NCBI GenBank assembly: GCA_964506505.1
Contig: CAZDKY010000039.1
Span: forward strand, 1-31,379
DNA from: M55B129 sp964506505
GTDB taxonomy: Bacteria > Bacillota > Dethiobacteria > DTU022
Length of the DNA stretch: 31,379 nucleotides
Direction of reading: 5' to 3'
Translations under genes and position numbers: made by a program
In this document: positions 1 to 7,902 of the stretch, in pieces
Numbering within the stretch: position 1 is the first letter of the stretch
Layout: each line of letters begins with the position of its first letter
The notes under the pieces: generated by a model
What the model was told of the DNA's origin: nothing
The model's input: only the letters and a program-made list of their open reading frames with translations
Database searches by the model: none

Positions 1-43
1 CACAACTTTTTGAAGAAGTGGATTGACCGGTGGATGCAGGGTT

Positions 44-1162
44 TTAATCAGATCCGAGGACCATATGCATCTGCATGAAGCGCATCATGTCAGTACGGCT
101 GAGCAGGCCGACGAGCTCTCCGTTGTCCATCACCAGGGCCCGGCCTGCATTGAGTGAAGCCATTTTCATCATTACATCGGCGGCATCGGAATCGGGGTGC
201 AGGATTAGGGTATCCTTTAAGGGGGTCAGGATACGGGAAACCCTGTTTTCAGACCATTCCTCACGGGGAACCTTTTTCATATTCTGAAGTGATACCAGCC
301 CGTGAGTGGTTGAACCATAAACAACCGGAAAGGCGCCGTATTTATAAGTTAAAAAGTACTCGGCAAGCTGTTCTAGAGAATCGTCCGGCGAGACAGTCTG
401 CAGGTCCGTGCTCATCAGCTGAGATACTTTCATACCGGCAAAGGTTTCTTTGAAAATGAGCTGGGAGTAACTGGACTGGCCGGCCTGGTAAATCATCCAA
501 CCGATGAAAATGAGCCACAGACCCCAGAGGTCACCCTGGAAAAAAATAAGCATGAAACCGAAAGCCATGGCTACAAAGGAGATCACACTGCCCAGGCCGA
601 CAGCGATTCGCGTTGCCAAGAGGATATTTTTCCCGAAATACCAGACGATGGAGCGGAAAAGCCTCCCCCCGTCCAGGGGGAAAGCGGGAATGAGATTAAA
701 AACGGCCATGATCAAATTAAGCCGGGCAATAAAAAGGACCGCTTCACCGATGAGCTGCCCGGAAGAAAGGAATAAATAATAAAGGGCAGCGGTGACAATG
801 GCAATAGCCATGCTGGTCAGGGGGCCGGCGGCAGTAACTTTAAATTCTGCGGCCGGGCTTTTGGGCTCTGATTCCATCTGGGCAACACCGCCAAACACAA
901 AAAGAACGATTTTCTTAATGGGGATACCTTCCCTGATAGCAACCAGTGAATGACCAAATTCATGGGTCAGAACAGAAGCAAAGACGACCAGCGTGGTCAG
1001 GACAGCTGCCAGCCAGTAGGTTGAAGAGTCCAGTCCTTCGGCGACAGTCGGAAAATAGCTAAGGGCCAGGGTGATGCTGAAAAGAAAGAAAATTAACAAC
1101 CAGCTGATATGGATCTCAACAGGGATCCCCTTTAGATGCATTAGTCGAAATGAGTTGTTCAT
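44..1162 (-). CDS. Site-2 protease (M50 family) with two C-terminal CBS domains
   Basis: 372-residue intramembrane zinc metalloprotease. The zinc motif HEFGH is at residues 67-71 in a hydrophobic segment, and the second conserved motif (N155 and LDGGR at 163-167) supplies the third metal ligand. About six membrane segments fill residues 15-225. Two CBS domains follow (about 246-300 and 308-365) and probably bind an adenosine nucleotide that tunes activity. Known relatives include SpoIVFB-like proteases that cut membrane-bound regulators. The substrate here cannot be told: no sigma factor or anti-sigma gene is adjacent. The ATG start has a purine-rich upstream region with GGA. It is transcribed divergently from the small membrane protein at 1272. 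Family assignment is secure; the role is open. Confidence 0.93.
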   Translation of the reverse strand: MNNSFRLMHLKGIPVEIHISWLLIFFLFSITLALSYFPTVAEGLDSSTYWLAAVLTTLVVFASVLTHEFGHSLVAIREGIPIKKIVLFVFGGVAQMESEPKSPAAEFKVTAAGPLTSMAIAIVTAALYYLFLSSGQLIGEAVLFIARLNLIMAVFNLIPAFPLDGGRLFRSIVWYFGKNILLATRIAVGLGSVISFVAMAFGFMLIFFQGDLWGLWLIFIGWMIYQAGQSSYSQLIFKETFAGMKVSQLMSTDLQTVSPDDSLEQLAEYFLTYKYGAFPVVYGSTTHGLVSLQNMKKVPREEWSENRVSRILTPLKDTLILHPDSDAADVMMKMASLNAGRALVMDNGELVGLLSRTDMMRFMQMHMVLGSD

Positions 1163-1213
1163 ATTTCCACTGTCTCCTGTCTATTGCTTTCGACATTAAA
1201 TATTGGCTTAATC

Positions 1214-1243
1214 TTGCTCAATTCCTGCTCCGATTTTTATAAT
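1214..1243 (+). promoter_or_regulatory. Candidate sigma-A promoter for the small membrane protein
   Basis: TTGCTC (1214-1219), an 18-base spacer and a perfect TATAAT (1238-1243), about 29 bases before the ATG at 1272. It lies in the divergent region between the M50 protease and the membrane protein. The -10 is perfect and the -35 matches four of six consensus bases. Confidence 0.5.
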
Positions 1244-1271
1244 TATTGGAAGGTGGTGACCTTGGAAACAG

Positions 1272-1691
1272 ATGAAACCCCAACAAACAGCATTATTCAT
1301 TGTTCTGGATCTGGCTGTCCTTCTTGCACTTTTACTCATCCTGGCCTATTATGGCATGAGCCACCTGGCGATTACAATTATAGGTCTGATGCTGCTGGTT
1401 ATTACTTTAGTAGACGTGCGAACCGGCATTTTCTCAGAAAAATTTTCCGCTTTTATCGGTTTTACGCGGGTTGAAGAAAAAACTAAATTGAGATGGTTAC
1501 CCGTTATCCTTGCATCTTTGCTGTTAATTTTTAGCCTTCCGATTTTACTCCAACACGGCTGGGTTAATCATGACCAACGATGGGCTATGCAGCATGGACA
1601 GTTTTTGCGTTTGGCCGTCCCGGCCCTTCTGGGCGGTCTGGTCATTATGGGAGTGGCTGTTTTAACAATCTTTAGGGGAATGAAAAAATAA
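1272..1691 (+). CDS. Small integral membrane protein of unknown function
   Basis: 139 residues with four predicted membrane segments (about 7-28, 30-50, 73-93 and 109-134) and a short basic C-terminus. I do not recognise a family. Segments 1-2 are separated from 3-4 by a charged loop containing a VEEKTK stretch. The ATG at 1272 has GGAA a few bases upstream. A TTG at 1262 sits behind a better ribosome binding site but is in another frame that gives no plausible protein. It stands alone between the M50 protease and queG, with its own candidate promoter, so context gives no function. Confidence 0.7.
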   Translation: MKPQQTALFIVLDLAVLLALLLILAYYGMSHLAITIIGLMLLVITLVDVRTGIFSEKFSAFIGFTRVEEKTKLRWLPVILASLLLIFSLPILLQHGWVNHDQRWAMQHGQFLRLAVPALLGGLVIMGVAVLTIFRGMKK

Positions 1692-1742
1692 AGGTTTCCT
1701 GTCACTGCAGAAAATGATCGAAATGCCGTCCTGTGGCCCCGG

Positions 1743-2864
1743 TTACTGTTCCTCAAGGGAGGTTTCCACTTCTTCCCTGGCGGCCGTGTCCGTCTCGTGC
1801 TGTCGTGCTTTTTCCAGATAAAAACGCGCTTCAGCACTGCCAATCTGCCCCAGGGCCCAGGCGCTGTGAAGCCGGATCAGCGGACGGGAATCATTTTCCA
1901 GCAGGCGGGCAAGAGGTTTCACTGCCCGGGGATTGCCGCTGTTGCCAAGGGCAATTATAACGTTGCGCTGGAGGGTGGTTTTACCTCGCCAGCCGGCTGA
2001 CGTGAGACCGACTGTAAGAGCATATTCTTTGCCGGTCATCTCCAACATAGGCAGGAGAAGAGGCTCAGCAGGGAAATAATTGAAATTGAGCTCAGCGAAT
2101 GGCGATGCAGCTATTCCTTTATTCAACGGGCACGCATCCTGGCATTCATCACAACCGTAGATGCGGTTTCCCAGAAATAAGCGCATTTCCCGGGGGAACA
2201 CCCCGGAAGCCTGGGTTAGATAAGAAAGGCAGCGGTAGGGATTAACAATGAAAGGGGCTTGCAGCGCACCGGTAGGACATGCCTCAAGGCACTTTTGACA
2301 ATTTTTACAGGTTATTCTCGAGGGAGTTCCCGTTTCAATCTCTTTGTTTACCAGGATAGTTCCCAGGGCGGTAAATGAGCCGTAAAGATCGGTAATCAGA
2401 GTGCAGTTATCACCGATGTGCCCGAGACCGGCCCTAAAAGCCAGTTCACGCTCTACGAGCGGGCTGCTGTCACAGAGTATGCGGTAATGGACAGGAGTCA
2501 CCATTTCATTGCTAATTATTCTAATGATTGCTTCAGCCCGGTCCTTAACGATATCATGATAGTCAATGCCACGGGCACAACGGGCAACCAGGCCTCGCGG
2601 TTGTTGGGAGCTTGTGGCTACAGGGTGCACTGGCGATGCATAGGGGATGGCGATCACAATGATACTGCGGCAGTCTGGTAGCAGCCTTTCCGGAGAAATC
2701 CGGGCCAGGAGGTCCTGTTCTTCAAAAGGGGTCACGCGCTTTTCTGCAGCCCTCCGCTGTAATTTTTTCAGAAGCGAGCCCGGCTGGTGGATATCAGTTG
2801 CCCCGATACTTAATACTCCTGCTTCTGCACCTGCTTCCTTTAATCTTTTCAGGTTGATTGACAA
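1743..2864 (-). CDS. queG: Epoxyqueuosine reductase QueG with C-terminal HEAT-like repeats
   Basis: 373 residues, the usual length. QueG carries out the last step of queuosine synthesis, reducing epoxyqueuosine to queuosine in tRNA with cobalamin and two [4Fe-4S] clusters. Cluster ligands are visible: C186, C189, C192 and C196 in a CxxCxxCxxxC motif, then C212, C238, C241 and C245. The candidate catalytic Asp is D132, just before SSPLVERELA. The usual GKN near the cofactor reads GDN (151-153). Residues 295-350 form HEAT-like helices used for tRNA binding. The start is TTG with a purine-rich upstream stretch. No other queuosine gene is nearby. Confidence 0.95.
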   Translation of the reverse strand: MSINLKRLKEAGAEAGVLSIGATDIHQPGSLLKKLQRRAAEKRVTPFEEQDLLARISPERLLPDCRSIIVIAIPYASPVHPVATSSQQPRGLVARCARGIDYHDIVKDRAEAIIRIISNEMVTPVHYRILCDSSPLVERELAFRAGLGHIGDNCTLITDLYGSFTALGTILVNKEIETGTPSRITCKNCQKCLEACPTGALQAPFIVNPYRCLSYLTQASGVFPREMRLFLGNRIYGCDECQDACPLNKGIAASPFAELNFNYFPAEPLLLPMLEMTGKEYALTVGLTSAGWRGKTTLQRNVIIALGNSGNPRAVKPLARLLENDSRPLIRLHSAWALGQIGSAEARFYLEKARQHETDTAAREEVETSLEEQ

Positions 2865-2950
2865 ATGCTTTTTCCGCCTTCCCGGTTTTTAAATACAGCT
2901 GGATACTGGGGGAATTCTTTATGGCAATCTTATTATCCTTTTTCAATTTA

Positions 2951-2980
2951 GTCAGACCTTTTTCACTTTGACAGTCTGAC
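2951..2980. repeat. Inverted repeat upstream of queG
   Basis: GTCAGAC (2951-2957) and GTCTGAC (2974-2980) form a perfect 7-bp dyad with a 16-base loop in the 260-base gap between queG and the DUF2007 gene. It could be an operator or RNA stem for either gene. No promoter match was found that settles this. Confidence 0.35.
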
Positions 2981-3124
2981 CGGCGTTTCCTTGTTTGAAT
3001 TTATTTTAGGCTGCAGGACGATCTTCTGCCGAAAGCTCTTTCAGATGTTGAAGGATTAAGAAGAGAGGGAAAGAATATCTTTAAGACACTGCGGTTTTAG
3101 AAAATTAACCCGGGGGTTGTGCTG

Positions 3125-3364
3125 ATGGCTGAAGAGTGGACAATATTGATGGAAGCGGCTAATGATATCGAGGCCGATATAATCTGCGGTTTTTTAGAGG
3201 ATAAAGGCATTCCGGCCCGTAAAGCCGACAGCAGTCCCTATAGTGGAGCGATGAGGATCATCGGTGGGTCGGCTGTAGAAGTGCAGGTTCTGGTTCCTCA
3301 CAGTTTTTTGAAACAGGCTGAAAAAGTCATTCGTGATTTTAATAAACCTGGAAAAGGTTCCTGA
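3125..3364 (+). CDS. DUF2007-family small protein
   Basis: 79 residues resembling the DUF2007 family (often annotated 'putative signal transducing protein'), a small ferredoxin-like fold. Typical features are the opening EEWTILMEAANDIEADII, then GFLEDKGIPA, a loop, and a final VQVLVP strand followed by a helix. No catalytic residue is known for the family. I chose ATG 3125 over GTG 3119 because GGGGG (3112-3116) is 8 bases from the ATG but only 2 from the GTG. A small hairpin (CGGCAG/CTGCCG near 3390-3405) without a T run follows. Confidence 0.75.
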   Translation: MAEEWTILMEAANDIEADIICGFLEDKGIPARKADSSPYSGAMRIIGGSAVEVQVLVPHSFLKQAEKVIRDFNKPGKGS

Positions 3365-3524
3365 AATAGAGAAACCATACTGGAGTAAAGCGGCAGTCCC
3401 CTGCCGTGTCGATGCATCCCCCACTTCGAAGGATCAATTGAACCGCAGATGATCAATGCTGATTATTGGATTACACCTGTCGGCTTCAAGCAGGAGAGGT
3501 CGGCTGCACGAGGAGGCAAACTCA

Positions 3525-4511
3525 ATGCATCTTCCGCCGGTAAAAAAGCCATATTTTTCTACAAATCCGCAGTGGGAACTATTCTGGAAAATATTTTTAT
3601 TTCTTTTGGCGGTTTTTTGTGCCGTGTTTCTCATCGCAGACTGGCCCCGGACCCGCAGCATCGAGCTGATCTGTACTCTCCAAAAATGGCGGAGTGGACC
3701 TGTTGAAATCTTATTCAAAGGTTTTACTTTTCTGGGTGATGATGAATTTTTTATGGGGTTTTTCAGTGTTTTAATGTGGAATGTCAACAAAGCCCTTGGT
3801 TTCTGGGGGGCCTTTGTATTGCTCAGCTCCGCTGTTTTCAGCAATCTGGTTAAAGATCTAACAATGCTGGATCGCCCTTCCATAGAAGGTGTAGTCCACC
3901 CGGCCGGCAGTTATGCTTTCCCCAGCGGGCATACTCTGACGGCGGTAACAGTGTGGGGTTACCTGGCAGTTCGCTTAAAAAATAATCCCTGCCGGATCTG
4001 GGCTGTTGTGGCTGTGGTAATGATTGCCCTTTCCCGAATGGTCCTCGGTTATCATTTCCTTGGTGATATCCTTGGTGGGATTACTTTTGGCTTAGCATTT
4101 CTGCTTTTTTTTATCTGGTTGAGTGGCTATCTTTATGAAAAAGGGTGGCTGGATAAAATTTCTTGGCCATTTCTGGTATTAATGTCGATTGTTCTGCCTG
4201 CGTTGCTGACTGTTGTCCTACCGGGAGTTGATCCGCCAAAAGTACTTGGTTTGCTGGCCGGTGCTTCCTGCGGTTATGTTATTGAAAAAGAGAAAGTGGG
4301 CTCATCGGTTGAAGGGCCTTTTGCAGCCCGGATGTTGAAGGTCGTGATTGGTCTGGGTGTGCTTTTCGGTTTGATCATGGGCCTGAGCGGCTATTTGCCT
4401 TCATCGGTGCCCACCCTTGGGTTTATCAGGTACGGCCTGGGAGGATTATGGGTAACGCTGGGGGCGCCCGCCCTGTTTGTTGCTTTAAAACTGGCCCGGA
4501 GGAATATTTAA
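3525..4511 (+). CDS. PAP2-family membrane phosphatase
   Basis: 328 residues from ATG 3525, which sits 8 bases after a perfect AGGAGG (3511-3516); the longer frame from 3456 lacks such a site. The three PAP2 phosphatase motifs are present: K110-x6-RP (117-118), PSGH (133-136) and SR-x5-H-x3-D (170-181). H136, H177 and D181 are the expected catalytic residues. About eight to nine membrane segments; the C-terminal third beyond the phosphatase core is also membrane-embedded. Likely substrates are lipid phosphates or undecaprenyl pyrophosphate at the outer face of the membrane, but this cannot be settled. It precedes the tat genes by about 100 bases and may be transcribed separately. Confidence 0.9.
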   Translation: MHLPPVKKPYFSTNPQWELFWKIFLFLLAVFCAVFLIADWPRTRSIELICTLQKWRSGPVEILFKGFTFLGDDEFFMGFFSVLMWNVNKALGFWGAFVLLSSAVFSNLVKDLTMLDRPSIEGVVHPAGSYAFPSGHTLTAVTVWGYLAVRLKNNPCRIWAVVAVVMIALSRMVLGYHFLGDILGGITFGLAFLLFFIWLSGYLYEKGWLDKISWPFLVLMSIVLPALLTVVLPGVDPPKVLGLLAGASCGYVIEKEKVGSSVEGPFAARMLKVVIGLGVLFGLIMGLSGYLPSSVPTLGFIRYGLGGLWVTLGAPALFVALKLARRNI

Positions 4512-4619
4512 AAAGATGGGCCGGGTTATCGTAATTGGTTATGAGATAAGCTATAATATAACACGGCTTGCATTGTTCAAAAACTGGAACGGATTTGTTT
4601 TATCATGGAGGTGAAAAGA

Positions 4620-4808
4620 TTGTTTGGGAAAATCGGTATTTGGGAAATATTGCTAATCCTGATTGTGGCATTGATTATTTTCGGACCGGCCAAACTGCCC
4701 GAACTGGGAAAATCGATTGGCAATGGTTTAAGAGAATTTAAGAAAGCCACCAGGGAGCTCAAGGATACAATCAGCCTGGATGATAATGATATAGATAAGC
4801 CAAGCTGA
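4620..4808 (+). CDS. tatA: Twin-arginine translocase subunit TatA (first copy)
   Basis: 62 residues: a short periplasmic start (FGKIG), one membrane helix (about 8-24), the FGPAKLPELG hinge that marks the TatA/E family, then an amphipathic helix and a polar acidic tail. TatA oligomers form the passage for folded proteins. The start is TTG 4620: GGAGGTG (4607-4613) is 6 bases upstream, and this gives the usual MFGKIG beginning. The ATG at 4605 would place the ribosome binding site inside the gene. TATAAT at about 4553 may be its -10. A second tatA and tatC follow. Confidence 0.93.
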   Translation: MFGKIGIWEILLILIVALIIFGPAKLPELGKSIGNGLREFKKATRELKDTISLDDNDIDKPS

Positions 4809-4902
4809 GCATATGTTGCTCTCCAGACAGGTATAAAGAGAACGACAGGTTTAGTGAGCCGATCCTCCCTGTATAAGATTTTACGTGAGTGATCGCGCTG
4901 CA

Positions 4903-4937
4903 TTTACCGTGAATGTTATATTGTGTTACAATAACAT
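4903..4937 (+). promoter_or_regulatory. Candidate promoter with overlapping dyad ahead of the second tatA
   Basis: TTTACC (4903-4908), an 18-base spacer and TACAAT (4927-4932). A near-perfect dyad, ATGTTATATTGT (4913-4924) against ACAATAACAT (4928-4937) with one bulged base and a GTT centre, covers the spacer and -10. This looks like an operator that could switch tatA2-tatC-mobA-cofE separately from the first tatA. The regulator is unknown. Confidence 0.4.
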
Positions 4938-4984
4938 TGAATGCTTTGAGTAAATGTCGAGAATTTTAGCTGGGAGGTTGGGAG

Positions 4985-5182
4985 ATGTTCGGTAAGATTG
5001 GACCATGGGAAATAATCGCCATACTGGTGATAGTTCTCCTAATTTTCGGATCTAAAAAACTTCCTGAACTGGCCAGGGCAATCGGGAAAAGTGTAGTTGA
5101 GTTAAAACAGGGTTTAAAAGGCGTTTCCGGAACCGATGAAACAACCGGGTCTGATTCTGATCCCAAAGATCCCAAGGAATGA
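4985..5182 (+). CDS. tatA: Twin-arginine translocase subunit TatA (second copy)
   Basis: 65 residues with the TatA layout: MFGKIG start, one membrane helix (about 8-23), FGSKKLPELA hinge, amphipathic helix, and a tail rich in Asp, Lys and Pro. It is similar to the first TatA in the hinge but differs in the amphipathic helix and tail. The ATG has GGGAGG 7 bases upstream. There is no TatB, as is common in Gram-positive bacteria where a TatA does both jobs. The 176-base gap from the first tatA contains a candidate promoter and dyad, so the two copies could be expressed differently. Confidence 0.93.
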   Translation: MFGKIGPWEIIAILVIVLLIFGSKKLPELARAIGKSVVELKQGLKGVSGTDETTGSDSDPKDPKE

Positions 5183-5269
5183 TCACGTTAATTAGTCTTA
5201 AATGAGCTCAGTATGGCAAAAGGGGGATCACGGGACGGCATCGGGTATGCCGGGAGGTATGCATAAGAA

Positions 5270-6001
5270 TTGACCAGGAATAAAGATGGCACCATGCCCG
5301 TAATCGAGCATCTTGCAGAACTGCGCCTGCGCCTGATCATTTCGGCAGGCGCTTTGATTGTTGCTGCTGCGTTCTGCTTTGCCAGGATTGAATTAATCAG
5401 GAGCCTGCTGACAGCACCCCTCGATGGCGTCAAATTAATTTATCTTTCCCCGCCGGAAGCTTTCATGGCCAACCTGCGGCTAGCTCTGATCAGCGGACTT
5501 ATTCTTTCCTTGCCGGTTTTGATCTATGAGCTGTCAGCGTTTATTTTCCCCGGGCTTTACCGGCTCGAAAAATATTTTTTTGTTTTTGTTTTACTGGGGA
5601 TAATTGCTCTTTTTATCGGAGGAATTTTTTTTGCCTATTATGTGGTTTTCCCTTTTACCATTGATTTTTTCCTGCAGTTTGCTGCAGAGCGGTTGGCACC
5701 CCGCTTCACAATCAGTGAATATATATCTTTCATTCTTTCATTTCATTTTGCTTTCGGGGTGATTTTTCAGCTGCCCTTATTAACCTGGGCTCTCGGTAAA
5801 CTGGGCCTGTTGACAAGCGGGTTTTTACGGAGATACCGCAAAGTCGCTATTCTGATTATGCTGGTATTGGCGGCGGTAATTACTCCGCCTGATATAATCT
5901 CGCAGCTGGCGATGGTTATGCCGTTGCTATTGCTTTATGAAATGGGTATCGTCATGGTTATGATCAGTGAAAGAAAGCGGTCGAAGCAATCAGTGGTGTA
6001 G
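5270..6001 (+). CDS. tatC: Sec-independent translocase subunit TatC
   Basis: 243 residues with six membrane helices. TatC binds the twin-arginine signal peptide and recruits TatA. Family signatures are the cytoplasmic HLAELRLRLI near the N-terminus, the SPPEAFMANLRLAL loop, and PGLYRLEKYF containing the conserved Glu in the first cytoplasmic loop. The start is probably TTG 5270, 12 bases after GGGAGG (5252-5257). ATG 5294 is the alternative and would still keep HLAELR. A four-codon ORF (MHKN, 5259-5273) lies between the ribosome binding site and the TTG and ends overlapping it. mobA follows after 32 bases. Confidence 0.95.
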   Translation: MTRNKDGTMPVIEHLAELRLRLIISAGALIVAAAFCFARIELIRSLLTAPLDGVKLIYLSPPEAFMANLRLALISGLILSLPVLIYELSAFIFPGLYRLEKYFFVFVLLGIIALFIGGIFFAYYVVFPFTIDFFLQFAAERLAPRFTISEYISFILSFHFAFGVIFQLPLLTWALGKLGLLTSGFLRRYRKVAILIMLVLAAVITPPDIISQLAMVMPLLLLYEMGIVMVMISERKRSKQSVV

Positions 6002-6033
6002 CAGTAATCTCCCATTGATGTAGAGGTGTAAAT

Positions 6034-6690
6034 TTGAACGATATCAGCAGCCACAACAAAATTTGTTCGGGGGCAGTTATCCTGGCCGGTGGAGACAGCA
6101 AGCGCCTTGGCCGGCCTAAAACCCTCCTGGATTTTGACGGAATATCGCTCATCGAGCTTATTGTTAAGAACCTTAATCCTTTGTTTGAGGAAATAACCGT
6201 TGTAACCGATCACCCGGAGCTATATCGCGACTTGCCGGTCCGGTTGGCTGGCGACCTGTTTACCAATTCCGAGAAAAGCCCACTGCGGGGGATCCATGCC
6301 GGCCTCAGAACATCAAGTTTGCCTTATCAATTTGTAGTTGCTTGTGACATGCCTTTTCTTAACAGCCGTCTGATCAGGTACATGGCAGGTTTTACTTCAA
6401 ACTATGATGCGGTCGTCCCGAGAATCAATTCTTATTTTCAACCGTTGCATTCTTTTTATAATCGTTCTTGTGCCGATGCTATTGAGAAACAGATCAAGCT
6501 GGGGAAATGCAAGGTGACCGATTTTTACACCGATCTGCATATTAAATTTATTGGTCGCGAAGACATTGAGCGTTTTGATCCTCACCAGGAATCTTTTGTT
6601 AATATCAACACCTTAGCCGACTATCAGAAAGCGCTGTCAAATTACCGCCGTAAAAATGAGGAACGAAAAATAATTAGTGGAGGCGAATAA
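6034..6690 (+). CDS. mobA: Molybdenum cofactor guanylyltransferase (MobA-like)
   Basis: 218-residue nucleotidyltransferase. MobA joins GMP from GTP to molybdopterin to make the guanine dinucleotide cofactor used by DMSO-reductase-family enzymes. The GTP-binding signature LAGGDSKRLGRPK is at 17-29. D74, PLRGIHAGL (83-91) and ACDMPF (103-108, metal-binding Asp) follow as in MobA. The start is TTG 6034, 5 bases after GAGGTG. Its stop overlaps the next gene's ATG (TAATG), so the two are probably coupled in translation. Linkage to tat is logical, since many exported molybdoenzymes are Tat substrates. MocA (cytidylyl) or another MobA-like activity cannot be excluded. Confidence 0.85.
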   Translation: MNDISSHNKICSGAVILAGGDSKRLGRPKTLLDFDGISLIELIVKNLNPLFEEITVVTDHPELYRDLPVRLAGDLFTNSEKSPLRGIHAGLRTSSLPYQFVVACDMPFLNSRLIRYMAGFTSNYDAVVPRINSYFQPLHSFYNRSCADAIEKQIKLGKCKVTDFYTDLHIKFIGREDIERFDPHQESFVNINTLADYQKALSNYRRKNEERKIISGGE

Positions 6691-7862
6691 TGATGAACAT
6701 GCCTGATTATATCGGACCGATGGCTTTTGGCTTGAAAATGGGTGTAATTCTGCCGGGGATGGATATTGTGGAAAAGGTATATGAGCGGATGGTCGACTGT
6801 TACCGGGATGGGTTGCTAAATAACAGTGATGTTGTCTGCATTACCGAATCGGTAGTAGCCCGGGCCCAGAATAATTACATCACTATAGATGATATTGCCC
6901 GGGAAGTGAAGAATAAGCTGAAACTGCCTGACGCCGGGAAAATAGCTGTAATTTTCCCCATTGCCAGCAGAAACCGCTTTTCCATGATTCTTAAAGGAAT
7001 TGCCCGGGCTGTTCCGGGGGGAGAAGTGATCGTTCAGCTTTCATTCCCTGCTGATGAAGTAGGTAATCAGGTTGTTTCACCCGACTTTGTCCTCCAGATG
7101 AACAGGGATCCCATTACTCTCGACGATATCGGAGATCGCATTTTTAAACACCCCGTTACCGGGGTTGATTACATCAATCTTTACCGGTCGATTATTGAGG
7201 ACGAAGGGGCAAAAGCTGTCATCCTGCTGTCCAACGATCCCCGGCAGGCTTTGCAATACGGACCCGATGGGGTCATTGCTGCCGATATTCATAAACGGGA
7301 CAAAACTTTGAAAACAATAACCGACTGGTTTGAAAATGCCCTGACACTTGCCCAGCTTTGTGATGAAGGAGAATCATATTCGGAATGGGGTCTTTTGGGT
7401 AGCAATATGTCTGCGGGAGAGAGAATCAAACTGGCACCACGTGATGGGCAGGCTGTTGTCGATGCCCTTCAGGAAAAATTATTGGCGGTTTTTAATCTCA
7501 AGGTTGAAGTGATGATCTATGGTGACGGAGCCTATCTTGATCCTTCCAGCGGTATTTATGAATTAGCCGATCCCCGGGCCGCTTTTGCGGTTACGGCAGG
7601 GTTGAACTGTGTGCGGGAAGGTTTGAAGTATAAATATCTTGCTGACCAGTGCTATCATGTAGAAAAGAAAACAGCGGAAGAAATCGAAGAAATCCTGCGT
7701 AGCAGTGTGGAACGCAGATTGACAGAAGATTGCCTGGAAAAAGAAGGTACAACACCCAGGCGGATGGAAGACGTGCTGGCCAGTCTCGCCGATCTCGTCA
7801 GCGGATCAGCCGATGCCGGAACGCCGGTAGTGGTTGTTAAGGGGTTTCTTCGGCCGTGTTGA
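6690..7862 (+). CDS. Coenzyme F420-0:L-glutamate ligase-family protein (CofE-like)
   Basis: 390 residues, longer than archaeal CofE (about 250). The N-terminal half carries the F420-ligase signature: NSDVVCITESVVARAQ (45-60) and PIASRNRFSMILKGIARA (90-107). Later segments include a GDGAYLDPSSG loop (about 274-284) and a C-terminal helical region that I cannot assign. CofE adds glutamate to F420-0 using GTP. No cofC, cofD, cofG or cofH is in this window, so the substrate may differ. The ATG at 6690 overlaps the mobA stop codon, with GGAGG 6 bases upstream. A terminator follows at 7909. Confidence 0.8.
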   Translation: MMNMPDYIGPMAFGLKMGVILPGMDIVEKVYERMVDCYRDGLLNNSDVVCITESVVARAQNNYITIDDIAREVKNKLKLPDAGKIAVIFPIASRNRFSMILKGIARAVPGGEVIVQLSFPADEVGNQVVSPDFVLQMNRDPITLDDIGDRIFKHPVTGVDYINLYRSIIEDEGAKAVILLSNDPRQALQYGPDGVIAADIHKRDKTLKTITDWFENALTLAQLCDEGESYSEWGLLGSNMSAGERIKLAPRDGQAVVDALQEKLLAVFNLKVEVMIYGDGAYLDPSSGIYELADPRAAFAVTAGLNCVREGLKYKYLADQCYHVEKKTAEEIEEILRSSVERRLTEDCLEKEGTTPRRMEDVLASLADLVSGSADAGTPVVVVKGFLRPC

Positions 7863-7902
7863 TCAGCCTGGCTTTTTAGATAGCCAATTATTGATCCGGT
7901 AT

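Noticed and set aside
3456..3524. Longer N-terminus for the PAP2 phosphatase
   Set aside because: No ribosome binding site at 3456, while AGGAGG is ideally placed for ATG 3525.
6034..6690. CofC (phospholactate guanylyltransferase) because it neighbours a CofE-like gene
   Set aside because: The LAGGxSxRLGxPK signature and ACDMPF motif fit MobA, not the CofC pattern.
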